This document shows, one piece after another, positions 44,038 to 55,556 of a stretch of 64,000 nucleotides of DNA (position 1 is its first letter; every line of letters starts with the position of its first letter). The stretch is taken from NCBI GenBank assembly GCA_951799425.1, contig OX637391.1, positions 54,349,069-54,413,068 of the forward strand. The letters are read 5' to 3'. The notes beneath the pieces are model-generated. The model did not search any database. It was not told the DNA's origin and worked only from the letters and a program-made list of their open reading frames with translations. Source of the DNA: Ilex aquifolium (taxonomy: Eukaryota > Streptophyta > Magnoliopsida > Aquifoliales > Aquifoliaceae). Both the position numbers and the translations under genes were made by a program.

Positions 44038-45600
44038 TGTTGATACACTTTAGGTTCTCATCATTTCCATTATTTTCAAACCTTTAGTTTTTGACTTGTA
44101 GACATCATTGTTGCATTGCATCGCAATTACTTGTAGGGTTGAAGAATAGTATGTTGACCAGTAATGGAAATTAGCTTGATTCAGAAAGGAATTTAGTATC
44201 ACTGCTTTGTCTTTCTCTTGGCTAACTGTTTAACAATGAAAATTAGCTTGATTGGGAAGGTAATGACAAACCACGTGCACAATAATGGCTTCAATCAACA
44301 TCCATGTGTTTTTTCTGTTTCTTTTCAAAGTAGGAGGAAACCACTAGCACTAAAAAAATATAGGAAACATTCGTTAGGGTTGATTGTAAGTATGTCATTT
44401 GACTGAAAATGTTTCCTTCTGCCTTGTGATAATTTTTGCTCAACTATTAAAAATGAATCAGTTTCAAAAAAAAAAAAAAAACAAGATTCATTTTTAGGAA
44501 ATTACATAGTGCAAAAGGAAGAGGCTTACGTAGCACAAAATTAGTTATTTCATGCTCATCTAATATAGCGTCCAGCTACTCAACTCTTCATCTGATTTTA
44601 TGATGGACCTTCATGGTAGGCCTATAGCCCACACTTTCTAGCCTCTACAAGCTCCGGTTCATATTCATGTCATATTAAAATTTATTAAATTTGTTTTAAT
44701 TTATTTATAATTGAATCTAATTGAAGTAGTATTCAATTAGATTTACATTAAATATTATTGAGTAAAATTATATATAATTAAAGAATTAATTATTAAATAT
44801 AACACTTTCCAAACATATTTAGCTACGTGGGAGCGACAACTATATGACTGTTGTGCATCTCCAATCTTAAATTTAACTTTAAAAAGTGGGATGAGAATTC
44901 TGCCCTGTTAGAATTAGAAAATTAAAAATAGAAGTACTGTTGATTGAAACAGTGTCGTTTGATATCAAAACGATTTTATTTTATTAAATAGAACGACGTC
45001 ATTTTGATATAAAATGATGTTTTTATCAAAAACACTCCTGATATTAATTTTCTAATAGCAGAGAAGCTGGACTAAAAAATGTGTTTATAAAAAACAATTT
45101 TAACAAAAAATGTGATTTCTAAACACTATTTTTTTTTTAACGTTCTAAACACTCCTTTAAAGGAGTTATTTTGCACAAAAAAAAATGTGTTTGGTAATCT
45201 CGTCTTTTTGAAAAAAAATATCAAATAGAGAGTTATTTCTTGAACCTCATTATTAGTTCTAGATTAATTGTAAACTCAGAAATTGAGTTCGAAGCATGTC
45301 AATTTTCTTGGAGTTAGGCAATAAGTGAATTCTCTTCACAGATGAGTTGTAAATTCAGATATTTTGAATTTAAAACTTATCAATTCCGTTAAACAGAATT
45401 ACCCTTGTGAATTCTCTAATTATGGCGTGAATGATATGTCTCGGATGGGATCGAGAAAGAGATTAATGGAGATACACGTAGCTTGGTCCGGGTAATAAAA
45501 AAAACTAAAAACTGAAACCCAGAACCGCCATATTCGATCCCTAAACCCCAACTCTCAAGTCACTAAACCCTCAGTCTCTCGCACAAAACTTGAAATCTAA
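44038..45600 (+). other. Gene-free stretch: CNL 3' region and p32/MAM33 5' flank (copy 2b)
   Basis: 44038-44570 aligns with 12449-12950 but keeps about 60 bp (44495-44560) missing there. From GCGTCCAGC (about 44569) it aligns with 12951 and 4341. The foldback MITE is absent here too (single ATTAAAAT at 44674-44681). The conserved CCGCCATATTCGAT leader precedes the next start. No other coding sequence. Confidence 0.65.
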
Positions 45601-47116
45601 ATGGCTTTCAGTTCAATACTTTGCAGGTCCGCTTTACAAGTTCTTCCTCTGGCGATAGGAGCCGTCGTCAAAGGTACTACCACCACTGCCCTGTTCTCTT
45701 TTCTGCGGTTAATCACAGCGATCTCTCTCGCATGCTCTTTCAAAGTTCATTTCCATCGGCACTTAACTACTCTACCAAGCGCCCCTGTTCTGATGAGTCT
45801 CTCATTCGAGTCTTTGAATCAGAGATCAAATGCACCGAAGAGTCTGAAGGCCACAATCAAGTCAGTGCTCTCACTTTCATCTTCTTTTACCCTTTGTTTG
45901 TTTATATATTTTGGTTGATGTTTTGTTCTTAGAATTAAAAAGATTAGTTTCCTTGAGATGTGCAATTATTTAACGCTGAGTTCACAAAAATAATAATGTA
46001 AAATTTCGTTTATAAATAAAATATTTTGGTGGTGGCATTAAGGGTAATGCTGAGTGAAAAAACTTCAAGTTGTAAACAGGCTTCTGAGATTTTGTATAAG
46101 CCATTGTTTGTGGTCTTTAGGCTCCTATATGGTAGAGGAAATGTAGTACCACTCTTCTTAGCTGATGTTTTATGTTGCTTGGATCTTCAAGGACAGTTAG
46201 CTAGGGTGGTCATTACGTCAAATCAACCCATTTGTGTAAAGCTTTTATCTCAGCTATTTGGAGTGGATTACATGAATCTTAATATTATGGTCATTACCTT
46301 TCAATAATCTTACTTATCAGGCAAAACTCACTGATTATTTTATGTAGAAGCTGTTTGAAGTTTCCAAAAATAATAGAAGATTACATTCATTCATTATTCT
46401 ATTATTAGACCTTTAGGTTTTATCCCAACAAGATGGCACATGTGCTTCGTTGAAAAGTTGCATCATACTTGTGGTCTCTTCATATTGTTTTTATGGGTTG
46501 AAGACGCCCCAGAGGGGTTCCCTTTCAAAATTCAGGATACCCCTGGGCAACAAACTATATCTCTGAGCAGAGGATATCAGGGTGAAACTATTGATGTTGA
46601 AGTTCACATGCCTGATGAGAATGATGAAAATGACGATGAAGATGATGATGAAGGAAGTGATGAAAATGACGGCAAAGACGATGATGAAGATGATACTGAA
46701 AGGGGCAGCATTCAACTAGATGTAAAAGTTTCCAAGAAGGGTGGACTCTGTTTGGAGTTTAGTTGTACAGCTTTCCTGGATGAGGTTGAAATTGACAGTT
46801 TGTCTATTAAGGATCCTAATGCTGAAGATCAAATTACCTATGAAGGACCTGATTTCTTGTAAGTTTTAATTTTTGAAGAATTATGTTTTCGCACTTATAG
46901 TGGTACTTGATTTTATTCTGTAATATATAAAAATTCCTCCTTTTTAATTTTTTTTATAGTGATTTGGATGAGAATTTGCAGAAGGCTTTCCACAAGTATC
47001 TTGAGACAAGGGGAATCAAGCCGAGCACGACCAATTTCTCGCATGAGTACATGATCAAAGACAGCAGAGAATATTTAATGTGGCTGAAGAACCTCAAGAA
47101 GTTTATAGAGGCTTAA
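45601..47116 (+). pseudogene. p32/MAM33 pseudogene, copy 2b (most complete copy)
   Basis: Exon 1 is 45601-45860, ending KCTEESEGHNQ|GTCAGT, the only copy that keeps this end. Exon 2 is 46497-46858 (VEDAPEGFPFKIQDTPGQQT..., acidic tract, SKKGGLCLEFSCTA). Exon 3 is 46960-47116 (DLDENLQKAFHKYLETRGIK... WLKNLKKFIEA). Exons 2 and 3 are open and in frame. Two defects: a 4-bp deletion in exon 1 near 45667 (GCCGTCGTCAAAG against GCCGTCGGAAGTCAAAG) shifts the frame after about 22 codons, and the exon-2 acceptor reads TTTATGG instead of TTTGTAG. An Asn is missing in EYMIKDS (family EYMINKDS). An undamaged gene would encode about 261 aa, normal for the family, so this is a recently lost gene. Confidence 0.82.
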
Positions 47117-48025
47117 CAAAGTTAGGCTGGTAAAACATAATCGTTGGAATTTGTATCCCATGGACTGCGTTTCTCTTTGTCATTTGATTCTTGTATACAT
47201 GCCATTGGCATTTTGTATTTAATGTGCTTCCCTCAGTTGGTTTATTTATAAATCATCTATTTTTAGAAAGGAAAAAAAAAATCCCTTGTAAGGCACTTGA
47301 TTTATTTTGTCATTTAGCCTTTGTTTTTGGCATGTGGAGGAAGTTTATGCATAGTTGAGATTAGATAATTTTTTGGGTGTTGTAGAGAGTTTTGAAATTT
47401 TCTTTGCTTCTTTAACAAACATCTTTTTTCTTTCTCTTGCTTACAGTGTTGTTTTTGTTTGATTGATAAATTAATTCAATTTCCAGGTTCTATTTGATGG
47501 CACCAATATGGCTTTGGGTATCTCATTGTTGGTTTAACTAAGTGCTATCTAGCAATAACTTTGCTATTGTTTTATAAATTGATTTGACTATTATCGATTC
47601 CCAACTAAGCAAAACTAAGCAAATCAGAGACGAAGCACATTGTATTAATGCCTTGAAAATGATTACACCAAATTGGTTGTTAAAACATATTCATATATGT
47701 GGGATTTCGTTTAGTGATTTAATATGTGATTTTTTTTTTTTTTTGGTACGCCACTTTTTTTGCTTTGAACTTGAATTAATACATAATTTAAAAAAAAATA
47801 GTTTCCTACTTTAATTTTCATCATACACTATAGTTTTGTTTTTCAATCTTTGTTTTTATGCTAACTACGTAGTTTTTTAATTTCAGTTTGATTTTACTAG
47901 AAATGTTTATAATGAATCCGACGATCGGTTGGCGTGGATTGGGTGTCCGAAAGCGGTGGTTACAGGTTGGGGTAGCGGTGGGGGTGTGTTTTTTGCAAGC
48001 AGGGTGCCTATATGTATCTATCTAT
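47117..48025 (+). other. p32/MAM33 downstream region, copy 2b
   Basis: Aligns with 16066-16947 and 60850-61700. T-rich with no supported gene; the 76-aa ORF at 47584 is not conserved in the paralogues. Confidence 0.65.
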
Positions 48026-48789
48026 CAGTGTTGTGAAAAGCAAGCCTAGGCAAGAGGCAAGGTCACCTTGAAAAGTCCAGGTGAAGCGACCTTTAGAGAA
48101 GCGAGGAAAAAGTAAACCTAAGCGAAGAAGTGAACGCTTGACTGTAATTTTTAATTTTCTGTCTTCTTCTCTTCTTCTTTTCCTTCTCCTTCTTCTGATC
48201 TTCTGATTCTTCCCCTTCTTGCGACACTCACCGGTGACTAGGAAGCTCACTACATCAGACTAAGAAGCTCACAATGACGGCATATTCGCTTCCCCTTCTT
48301 CTTCTTCTTATTATCTGATTCTTCTTCTTCTTTTAATTCTTCTTCTTCTTCTAATTTTCTGGAACTCTGTTCTGTTTTTTTTTTTAATTATTGTTGTGAT
48401 GCTGCTTCCGCTGAAATCCTTGGAATCCTGTTTATGCTTTTTTTTTTTTTGTTGCTGTGATGGTTTTCTACTTCTACTGGAACTATCTTTTTGTTTTCCT
48501 GTCATTTGTTCTACACTTCTACTGTGTTCATTTGTTCTGTTGTGTTATGCTCATTTGCTGCTTACTGATTTGTTATTTTGTTTGATTATAATCTGGAATT
48601 TTGTCATTAAGGTTCAATCTGTTTCTTGGACTGATGTGTTATGTTTTTCTATCATTTGGTCTATAATTAAACTAAAATATTTGCATGTTATTAAGTTGTT
48701 CCCTTCACTTCGACAAAACGCTCGCTTCGCCTCTCGCTTCTCGCCTAGGCCTTAGGTGACCGGTTTGCTTCACACCTTAAATAACATTG
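48026..48789. mobile_element. hAT-like MITE (764 bp)
   Basis: Ends are CAGTGTTGTGAAAAGCAAGC (left) and the inverse of CAATGTTATTTAAGGTGTGA (right), the CA(G/A)TGTT hAT signature. Subterminal GCCTAGGC and GGTCACCT boxes are inverted. The 8-bp target duplication is CTATCTAT (48018-48025) / CTATCTAC (48790-48797). The empty site TATCTATCTACAACATAG exists at 24176 and 61703. There is no transposase; CTT-rich interior. Confidence 0.88.
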
Positions 48790-51433
48790 CTATCTACAAC
48801 ATAGAACTATGAAAGAGAACCCTCTTGGATGCCTAGTGCTTTCTATGTTTGCTATGTTTGCTATTTTGGACAAATGCTTGGTGGCTTCATGGATTCCATT
48901 TAAGTATGAAATTGGGTTATTTACATGGTGATGGATTTAATTTTAAGCATTTGGATTCGTGTTGACAATGGATGCACCTCTTGACCAGAGAACTTGTGAG
49001 AAAGTTGGGTTGTTCCTGCATCTAAAAAATTCACTTGAACTATTTTTAACTAAAACTGTCACAATTTAAAGAATCCATGGAAGCCTCTGTTTTATTAGGA
49101 TGGATTGATATTAATATCCACTGTTAAGCAAAACAATAAGACGCATAATTGTGGTATGTTTTTATGCAGGTGAAAAATGTTAGTCTTGAGTGGCAACCAA
49201 TTTTCTTTTATTTGTCTCTTAATATGAATGATTCTGTCTGTAGTCTCAATTTCCTATTGAATTGGTGTACTATTATCATGAAATGTTTAAATTTAAGTTA
49301 CTTTTTTTTTTTGCATTTAATTTGACTTGACTCTCTCCATTATAAAGATTATGGCTCTCAAGGACTCCTTAGTCTGTTCATTGTGACTGTGAGGGTTGGA
49401 ATTTGTATACACGTCCTGTTACTTATGGCATGATTTACATGATTTAGTACCATATTTAAATCTTGGGGTTATCCCAGACCAAAAAAAATATATATATATT
49501 GGTGTTATCTTTGAAATGTTATTTCAGCAAAATCTTTGAATGTTATCTCTCACTTTCGTCAATGCTTGATGTATATGGATCCTTCATGTCAATATGCCAA
49601 TTGCTTTTGTTCTTTAGAAAAAATGCATCGCAAATTTTGATTGTTTTTACTGCATGATTTTAGATTTGTTGGTCAAAGTATTGATGCTCACTTTTAGTTG
49701 CAAACTTCAATTATTAACTCAAGTAGTTGGACATTTTGAACCAAAGGCCTTGAAACATTTTTTCTTAATGCATGAATTGACAATTTTTTATTTTGTGTTA
49801 CAATGCCTCTAGGGACGAGTGTGACCTTTTTTTTCCATCCTAGACTTTATTTGTAAATAATCTAGATAAATAATTTTGGCTTTGGGGTTGAATTTTTTAG
49901 GAAGTAGATGTTTTGTTTTGAGAAGTGTTAGTTTAGAACTTTTAATTTCTCAGAACTATAATATGGTAGATGGTGATTGAGTTGGTTTTCCATTATGTTG
50001 GTTTTCATAATTATTTTCTCTTTTTAATATGGTAGCCTATATTTATGATTTTATTGCTATCGTAGTTGAGATTTATATTGTGTTATGTGGCTCCAGTAAT
50101 TGGTCTGAGCCATATTTTTATTAATAGACGATTTTTTTGTTACACAGTGCCTTCATACATGAGTTCATTGCTGTCGAATAGTTTTTTTTTTTTTTTTGAA
50201 TTTTGTTGATTCTATCTGACGAGAAAAACAAGGGTCCATAAGTTTTGGATTTTCAATTTGGTTTTGCCTCACATTTTTCAGGTATACATATAAGCATGCT
50301 TTGGTTTATTTTTCTGTGACTTCACATCCAAAAGGCGTTAAAGTCCTTGATCCCAATCAGAAAATAGTGTGGTGGTTGTTATTAGCAATCTTATTAGTAT
50401 GTGTTTTTTGGTTGTCTCTCTTTGATAAAGAATATTAAGTTGAAGAGGATTGTTTCTCTCTTTGTACATGTGTGTGTATCCAGTTTGCGTGTGTGTTTTG
50501 TTTGTTCCGTATTTAGTAAGTTGAACTAATCACACATGAGGATATGTTTAGTTTGATGAGAATTGATGGTTTTTTTGGTGGTTGAATTTGGAATGGTAAT
50601 TTTGGGGGAAATAGAGTTGAATTGTGATGATTGTTATGAATAATTGTGATAGTTATATGTTTTGTTTGAATTATGATGATTGTTATGTCTGATTGTGAAC
50701 TGTGAATTTTGATTCTTTGGTTGGGCTTGTGTGTATAGACAATATGAGTGTGACTGTGACCTTTGATATTATGATATTTAAATGTTATTTTAGTTTGAAT
50801 TATGTAGTGACTAAAATATGGTGTTGTCTTTGACTTAGGTTGGGTAACTTGTTCTTGAGATTGGTCATGCAATGGTTTGTGTTGGGCAATAATACATATA
50901 ATGAGATATATAATCTTTGTAGACAGGTTGAGATTTCCTTAAGCTTCTATTTTTAGAGGAAATTTTGCTAAAATTTTTGAAAAAATAGTGGGGGCTCGAT
51001 TGATTTAATTTTTTTTAATTAAAGAAAAAATGAAAAAAAAATTATTTCAAATTGACGAGGCACGGGTTATTACTAGTCTATAATAATAAGACAAGAACAA
51101 ATTTGAAATTTCAAAGTTAGCTTACCACAAGGACAATTTAGATTTCTACATTTACTTTAACGGTTCATATTTCATCCAGTTTAATCCAATGATCTATAAT
51201 TCATCTATTGTGATTAAATGACCCACAATTCTTCCCAAAATACCTTTACGCATGAGTTATTAGTTGGCTAAGTTCCTTTAGGCACAAGTTATAACTAGAT
51301 AGTTGCATTTATGCACTAGAATTTTCTTTATAATTATCCTTTGTCGTTATTTATTGAAAGCAAGTTAGCATTGGTCTGTCAAGTACCGAATCACTTTGTA
51401 TCTTCTTGTACTTTGTCATTTTTGCAACCCAAA
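48790..51433 (+). repeat. p32/MAM33 downstream region continued, copy 2b
   Basis: Aligns with 24175-26170 and with 61715-64000, with about 400 bp more in 49170-49560 that 2a lacks but 62100-62500 has. Noncoding. It ends abruptly at the GMPase fragment (51434). Confidence 0.7.
51077..51298 (+). mobile_element. Helitron-like insertion (about 220 bp) beside other Helitron ends
   Basis: GAGGCACGGGTTATTACTAG ends at 51076 and TCTATAATAATAAGAC starts at 51077. The segment ends TTAGGCACAAGTTATAACTAG at 51298. All are variants of the Helitron 3' end seen at 58070, and TCTATAATAA is a typical 5' end. The segment is absent at 25965-25995. The flanking bases are not a clean A/T pair, so nesting or rearrangement is likely. 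Confidence 0.45.
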
Positions 51434-51579
51434 CCGTTGGGCAGTGGGCTCGTGTAGAAAACATGACTATCCTTGGAGAGGATGTTCACGTTTGTGATGA
51501 AATTTACAGCAACGGGGGTGTGGTTCTGCCGCACAAAGAGATCAAATCTAACATTTTGAAGCCAGAAATAGTGATGTGA
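51434..51579 (+). pseudogene. GMPase exon-4 tail fragment
   Basis: 146 nt matching 1681-1826 of the intact GMPase gene (from codons [12 protein letters not shown] to KPEIVM and stop) with one silent difference (GTTCATGTT to GTTCACGTT). No upstream exons are present; the preceding DNA is p32 downstream sequence. It marks the left edge of the second duplication block and is not a gene. Confidence 0.95.
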
Positions 51580-53681
51580 AGGTATGTTGTTGGATCTGTT
51601 TTAGGGGTTAGTAAGTTATATTGTGTTTGATATTTGAGAATGTGTTCATTATTTTTCCTTTGCTTTTTTATTTCCTCCTTTTCAAGTGTAAAAGTCAGCC
51701 TCAAGGAGTCTCGAGTGATTTAAGCTTTAATGGTGAAAGGTCAATGTCTGTTGTGAAGGGTATAAATATGATCACTGGTTTGAAACATGTAATCTTTATA
51801 TTGTATATAGAAATAAATTATCAGACACTTTCTCTCTGGTTTTTCGTCAGTGGCCAAGTTGGAGCATAGATTTTTGCGTATTACCTGATTTGGCATTTTA
51901 AATATATTGTCATGGTGATGTTGGAAATGATGATGTCATGAAGTTTGGGTTTACATCTCGTCTCTGTTACAATTTAAACTACCCCTTGGAGTTTTTCGTG
52001 TGCGTTCTAGGTAAGAAGAAAAGGAGCACAATTGATGCATAGGCTGTTATACTGCAGAATGTAGTTATCTTACGTTATTTACCAAAGAGGAGCGAAGTAG
52101 GTTTATAAGATTTGTTAATCCGCTACTGGGCCCAGGCACGACCAGGGGATCGAGACTCGCCAGGGTAGACACGACTGGGGATCAAGACTCACCAGGTTAG
52201 AGAGAGAGAGAGATAAAACGTGAATCACGCTTTGGTACATTATAACATGGCATTTACCCCGATTGATTGCATTGTTGCACCTTTGAGGTGCAAAATCTAG
52301 CAAAGGGCATGCCCAGTAATGTTGGTTTCTCAGAAGAAATTAGCGTCGGTTGCTTTTTTTAATTGTTTGTTTCATAGACCCTCACATCAATAATCATAAA
52401 CAAAAATACAAAAATACAAAAAAATAAAAATCTAGCACAGGGCATGTCCAATAATGTTGGCTAAACAGAAGAAATTAGTGTCGGTTGCTTTTTTTATTGC
52501 TTGTTAGATAGACCCTCACATCAATAATCATAAAAAAATATAACGTGGGATTCAATAACTTTCAAGCCATAAACTGTGGGAATTATTTTCAATCTTTTGA
52601 CTACATCACCATAAAAAAATTCATGTGTTTATATGTTTATGTAAGACGTATTATATATAAGTGAATTCTTTATATGGGTGATCTAAGAAAAATTGAAAGA
52701 ACGTGTATTAAAAAAGACGTAGATCCAAATTTTAGGGGTACTCAACAATGCTGCAATATCTATTTTCTCATCAACTACTACAATAATGTCCCTCACATCT
52801 TTCCAAAATGTTCATTGTCTTCAAGCTTCTTGTATGGCGTGAGTCACGCAGCCATCCACACCTGTCAATATCCATACAATAAGTAATTTTTTACTATTGG
52901 AAACTTCTTGACCCCTGACCATAATATCAAAAAAAAAAAATAATTTATTAATGGAGAATAACATTTGAATAATGATTAACAATAAATTTTATATTTTCCA
53001 TATCTACTTTGATGTAGAGTGGCTGCAAAATAACAGCAGATCATAGAAGATTTTGAGGGCTAAAGGACTGTGTGACCTACCATGTGAGACGGCACCAACA
53101 TTGGAACATAACCATATGTGCTTGTCCACAACAGTTAAAGAAAAAAAAAATAGGGGCAGATCCACATATTATGGCCTATCTAAATGAAAAAAGTTGTATC
53201 TAGTGGACAAAAATCCTGCCTAAAGCGAGGTTTACAAAAGAGAAAGTGATAGACAATCTTATCTTCATGTTAGAAAAATTGATTTTGGACTAAGTGCTAA
53301 CCTAGGTATTTCCTTGAATTTATTAGAACACTGGCTCGAAATAGTGACCATTGATAGGGGATACCACTGTAAGCTGCTGAAATGGCAGTTGTACAATGGT
53401 GAATGACTGATGCTGGTTGTAATTAAGTATTTATATTTCAACATATTTCCTAACATATAGGCTAGATTAGATTTTGGATGTAGCACACAATTTTTTTTTT
53501 TTTTTTGTAATTAGAGAGGTGGCGAGATTTCGAACACGAGACCTTATATTCTGGTACCATGTTAAATAACTATCTATCCTAAAATCTTAAACTGTTTGAG
53601 ATGATGTAACTTTTTTTTGATCCAAGAGATGATGTAACTTAAATAGTTATATTTCAATACATAATACATTTTATTTGTTTA

Positions 53682-53830
53682 TTAGGGATAACCCGTGTCT
53701 AAAGGCACAGTACAATATGAATGATTTTGTGAGAAATGTTAGTGACCGTTGAATAAGTCTATTTAAGACTGCCGAATAGACTTATTAAAGTCTATCTGTT
53801 TGATATTATACATACATACATACGAATAGA
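53682..53830 (-). mobile_element. Short Helitron, second copy
   Basis: Duplicate of 3939-4083, four bases longer through one extra CATA unit near its 5' end. Flanked by A and T as in copy 1. Confidence 0.6.
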
Positions 53831-54197
53831 TTCTCACTATTCAAAAAGAGTTAGATGGTTTCATACTTACACATTATTTTGCTCAATCTGTCAGGAAAGC
53901 GGTACAGCCCATTCAAATGGGCTATAGCCCATTTACGTTCTTCAAGCCATAGAGCCTATTAAGCTGTAACAAAGCTATTGGGTGAACGTTGCAAGTTTTT
54001 CCTTAGGACATTGATTATGGATCCCCACTCTTTGGTCTGGGTTTTGACTTCAATTGGGTTCATTAGAATGGCCCTGTTCAAAGCGTCCAGCTACTCAGCT
54101 CTTCATCTGATTTTGTGATGGACCTTCATGGTGGGCCTGATAGCCCACACTTTCTTGCCTTTACAGGTTCCCGTTCATATTCATGTCATATTAAAAT

Positions 54198-55412
54198 GAG
54201 TGTTTTTGGTGTGGGTATATTTTTTAGACTTATTTGAAAGGAAATGTATGAATAAGTATTTTACTCCATTAAGTTTAATTTTAATAAAATATCTTATGAT
54301 TAGGTACAAAATTCAAATGACATTTGAATTTTTTTACTTAGTTACCCTTCCTTAAATTATGCATGATTTTTATTCTCTTTGTGTCTCTCGCTCTCTCCCT
54401 ATTTTCTCTTCATCTCTCTCTTTCTCTCTCTCTCTCTCTCCCCTCTCCATTACTCTCTCACTATCTCTCCCATATTTTATATTTATCTCTCTCTCTCTCT
54501 CTTCGTTACTGTCCCTATCTCTCTCCTTTTTTCTCTCTCTATCTCTCATTGATAATTTATTTTCTTTTCAAATATCCCTTATTTTTTGTCTCTCTCTCTC
54601 TCTCTCTCACTATTTCCCCCTATTTTTTTTCACTGTTACTTTATCTCCTTATTTTCTCTCTCTTTATATCAATGTCACAACAACAACACAATTACACTAA
54701 TCAGTCACACAAATCAGTTATAATTGTCATATAATACATCAAACAGTTATACCAAACAATTACACAAAATTATGACACCAACATAATTTGTTATTCAGTT
54801 GTTTATAAAAACTAAAGAGTTGCACTATTTAATATTATGACATAGTTACACAAATTATATACACAAAATTTGGTATAATGGTAAAGTCTTTTGTGTAATG
54901 ATAAACTCAATTTGGTATATATAATTGATGTAACTATATCGTGATACTAAATGGTATAATGTAAACAATTGAATGACAAATTGAGTTGACGTTGTAATTT
55001 CTTGTAATTGTTTGGTTTGTTTAGTGTAATTGTTTGGTTTTATTAGAACACGTGAATAACTGTTTGATTAATTAATTGGTGTAACTATGTTGTTGTAACG
55101 TTGATATGAGGATAGAGAGAATAAGAAGAGAAAGAGTAACGGTAACAAAAAATAAGAGGAGATACAGTGAGAGATAGAGAAAGATGAAAAAATTAAATTA
55201 AATCTTTATATATTTCAAAAAAATAAATTATCAATGTGTGAGAGAGAGATAGATAGAGAGAAAATAGGGAAGAGAAAGTGAGAGAGTAATGGAGTAATAA
55301 ATTACCTTTTAGTATTTTTTTTCAAAAAAATGCACTTATAGCCAAATAAGTTTCTTTAATGTAGTTTAATTCAATTAAGTCTAAATTTTTGTATCCGCTT
55401 TCAAATTCCCCC
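54198..55412. mobile_element. Foldback-type MITE, second copy
   Basis: Duplicate of 4451-5622 with the same 8-bp flanks. It differs mainly in CT microsatellite length and has a short tandem gain near 55010 (GTAATTGTTTGG repeated). Confidence 0.72.
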
Positions 55413-55556
55413 ATTAAAATTTATTAAATTTGTTTTAATTTATTTATAATTGAATATAATTAAAGTAGTATTCAATTATATTTACATTAAATATTATTGA
55501 GTTATATTATATATAATTAAAGAATTATTTATTAAATATGGCACCTTCCAAACATA

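Larger units (their letters stand above)
51434..55556 (+). repeat. Segmental duplication block, copy 2
   Basis: Second copy of 1681-5766. It includes the two-copy 152-bp repeat (about 52295-52540), the short Helitron (53682-53830) and the foldback MITE (54198-55412, flanked by ATTAAAAT at 54190-54197 and 55413-55420). The homology continues after the Helitron, at 58071. No gene in it other than the GMPase fragment. Confidence 0.9.
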
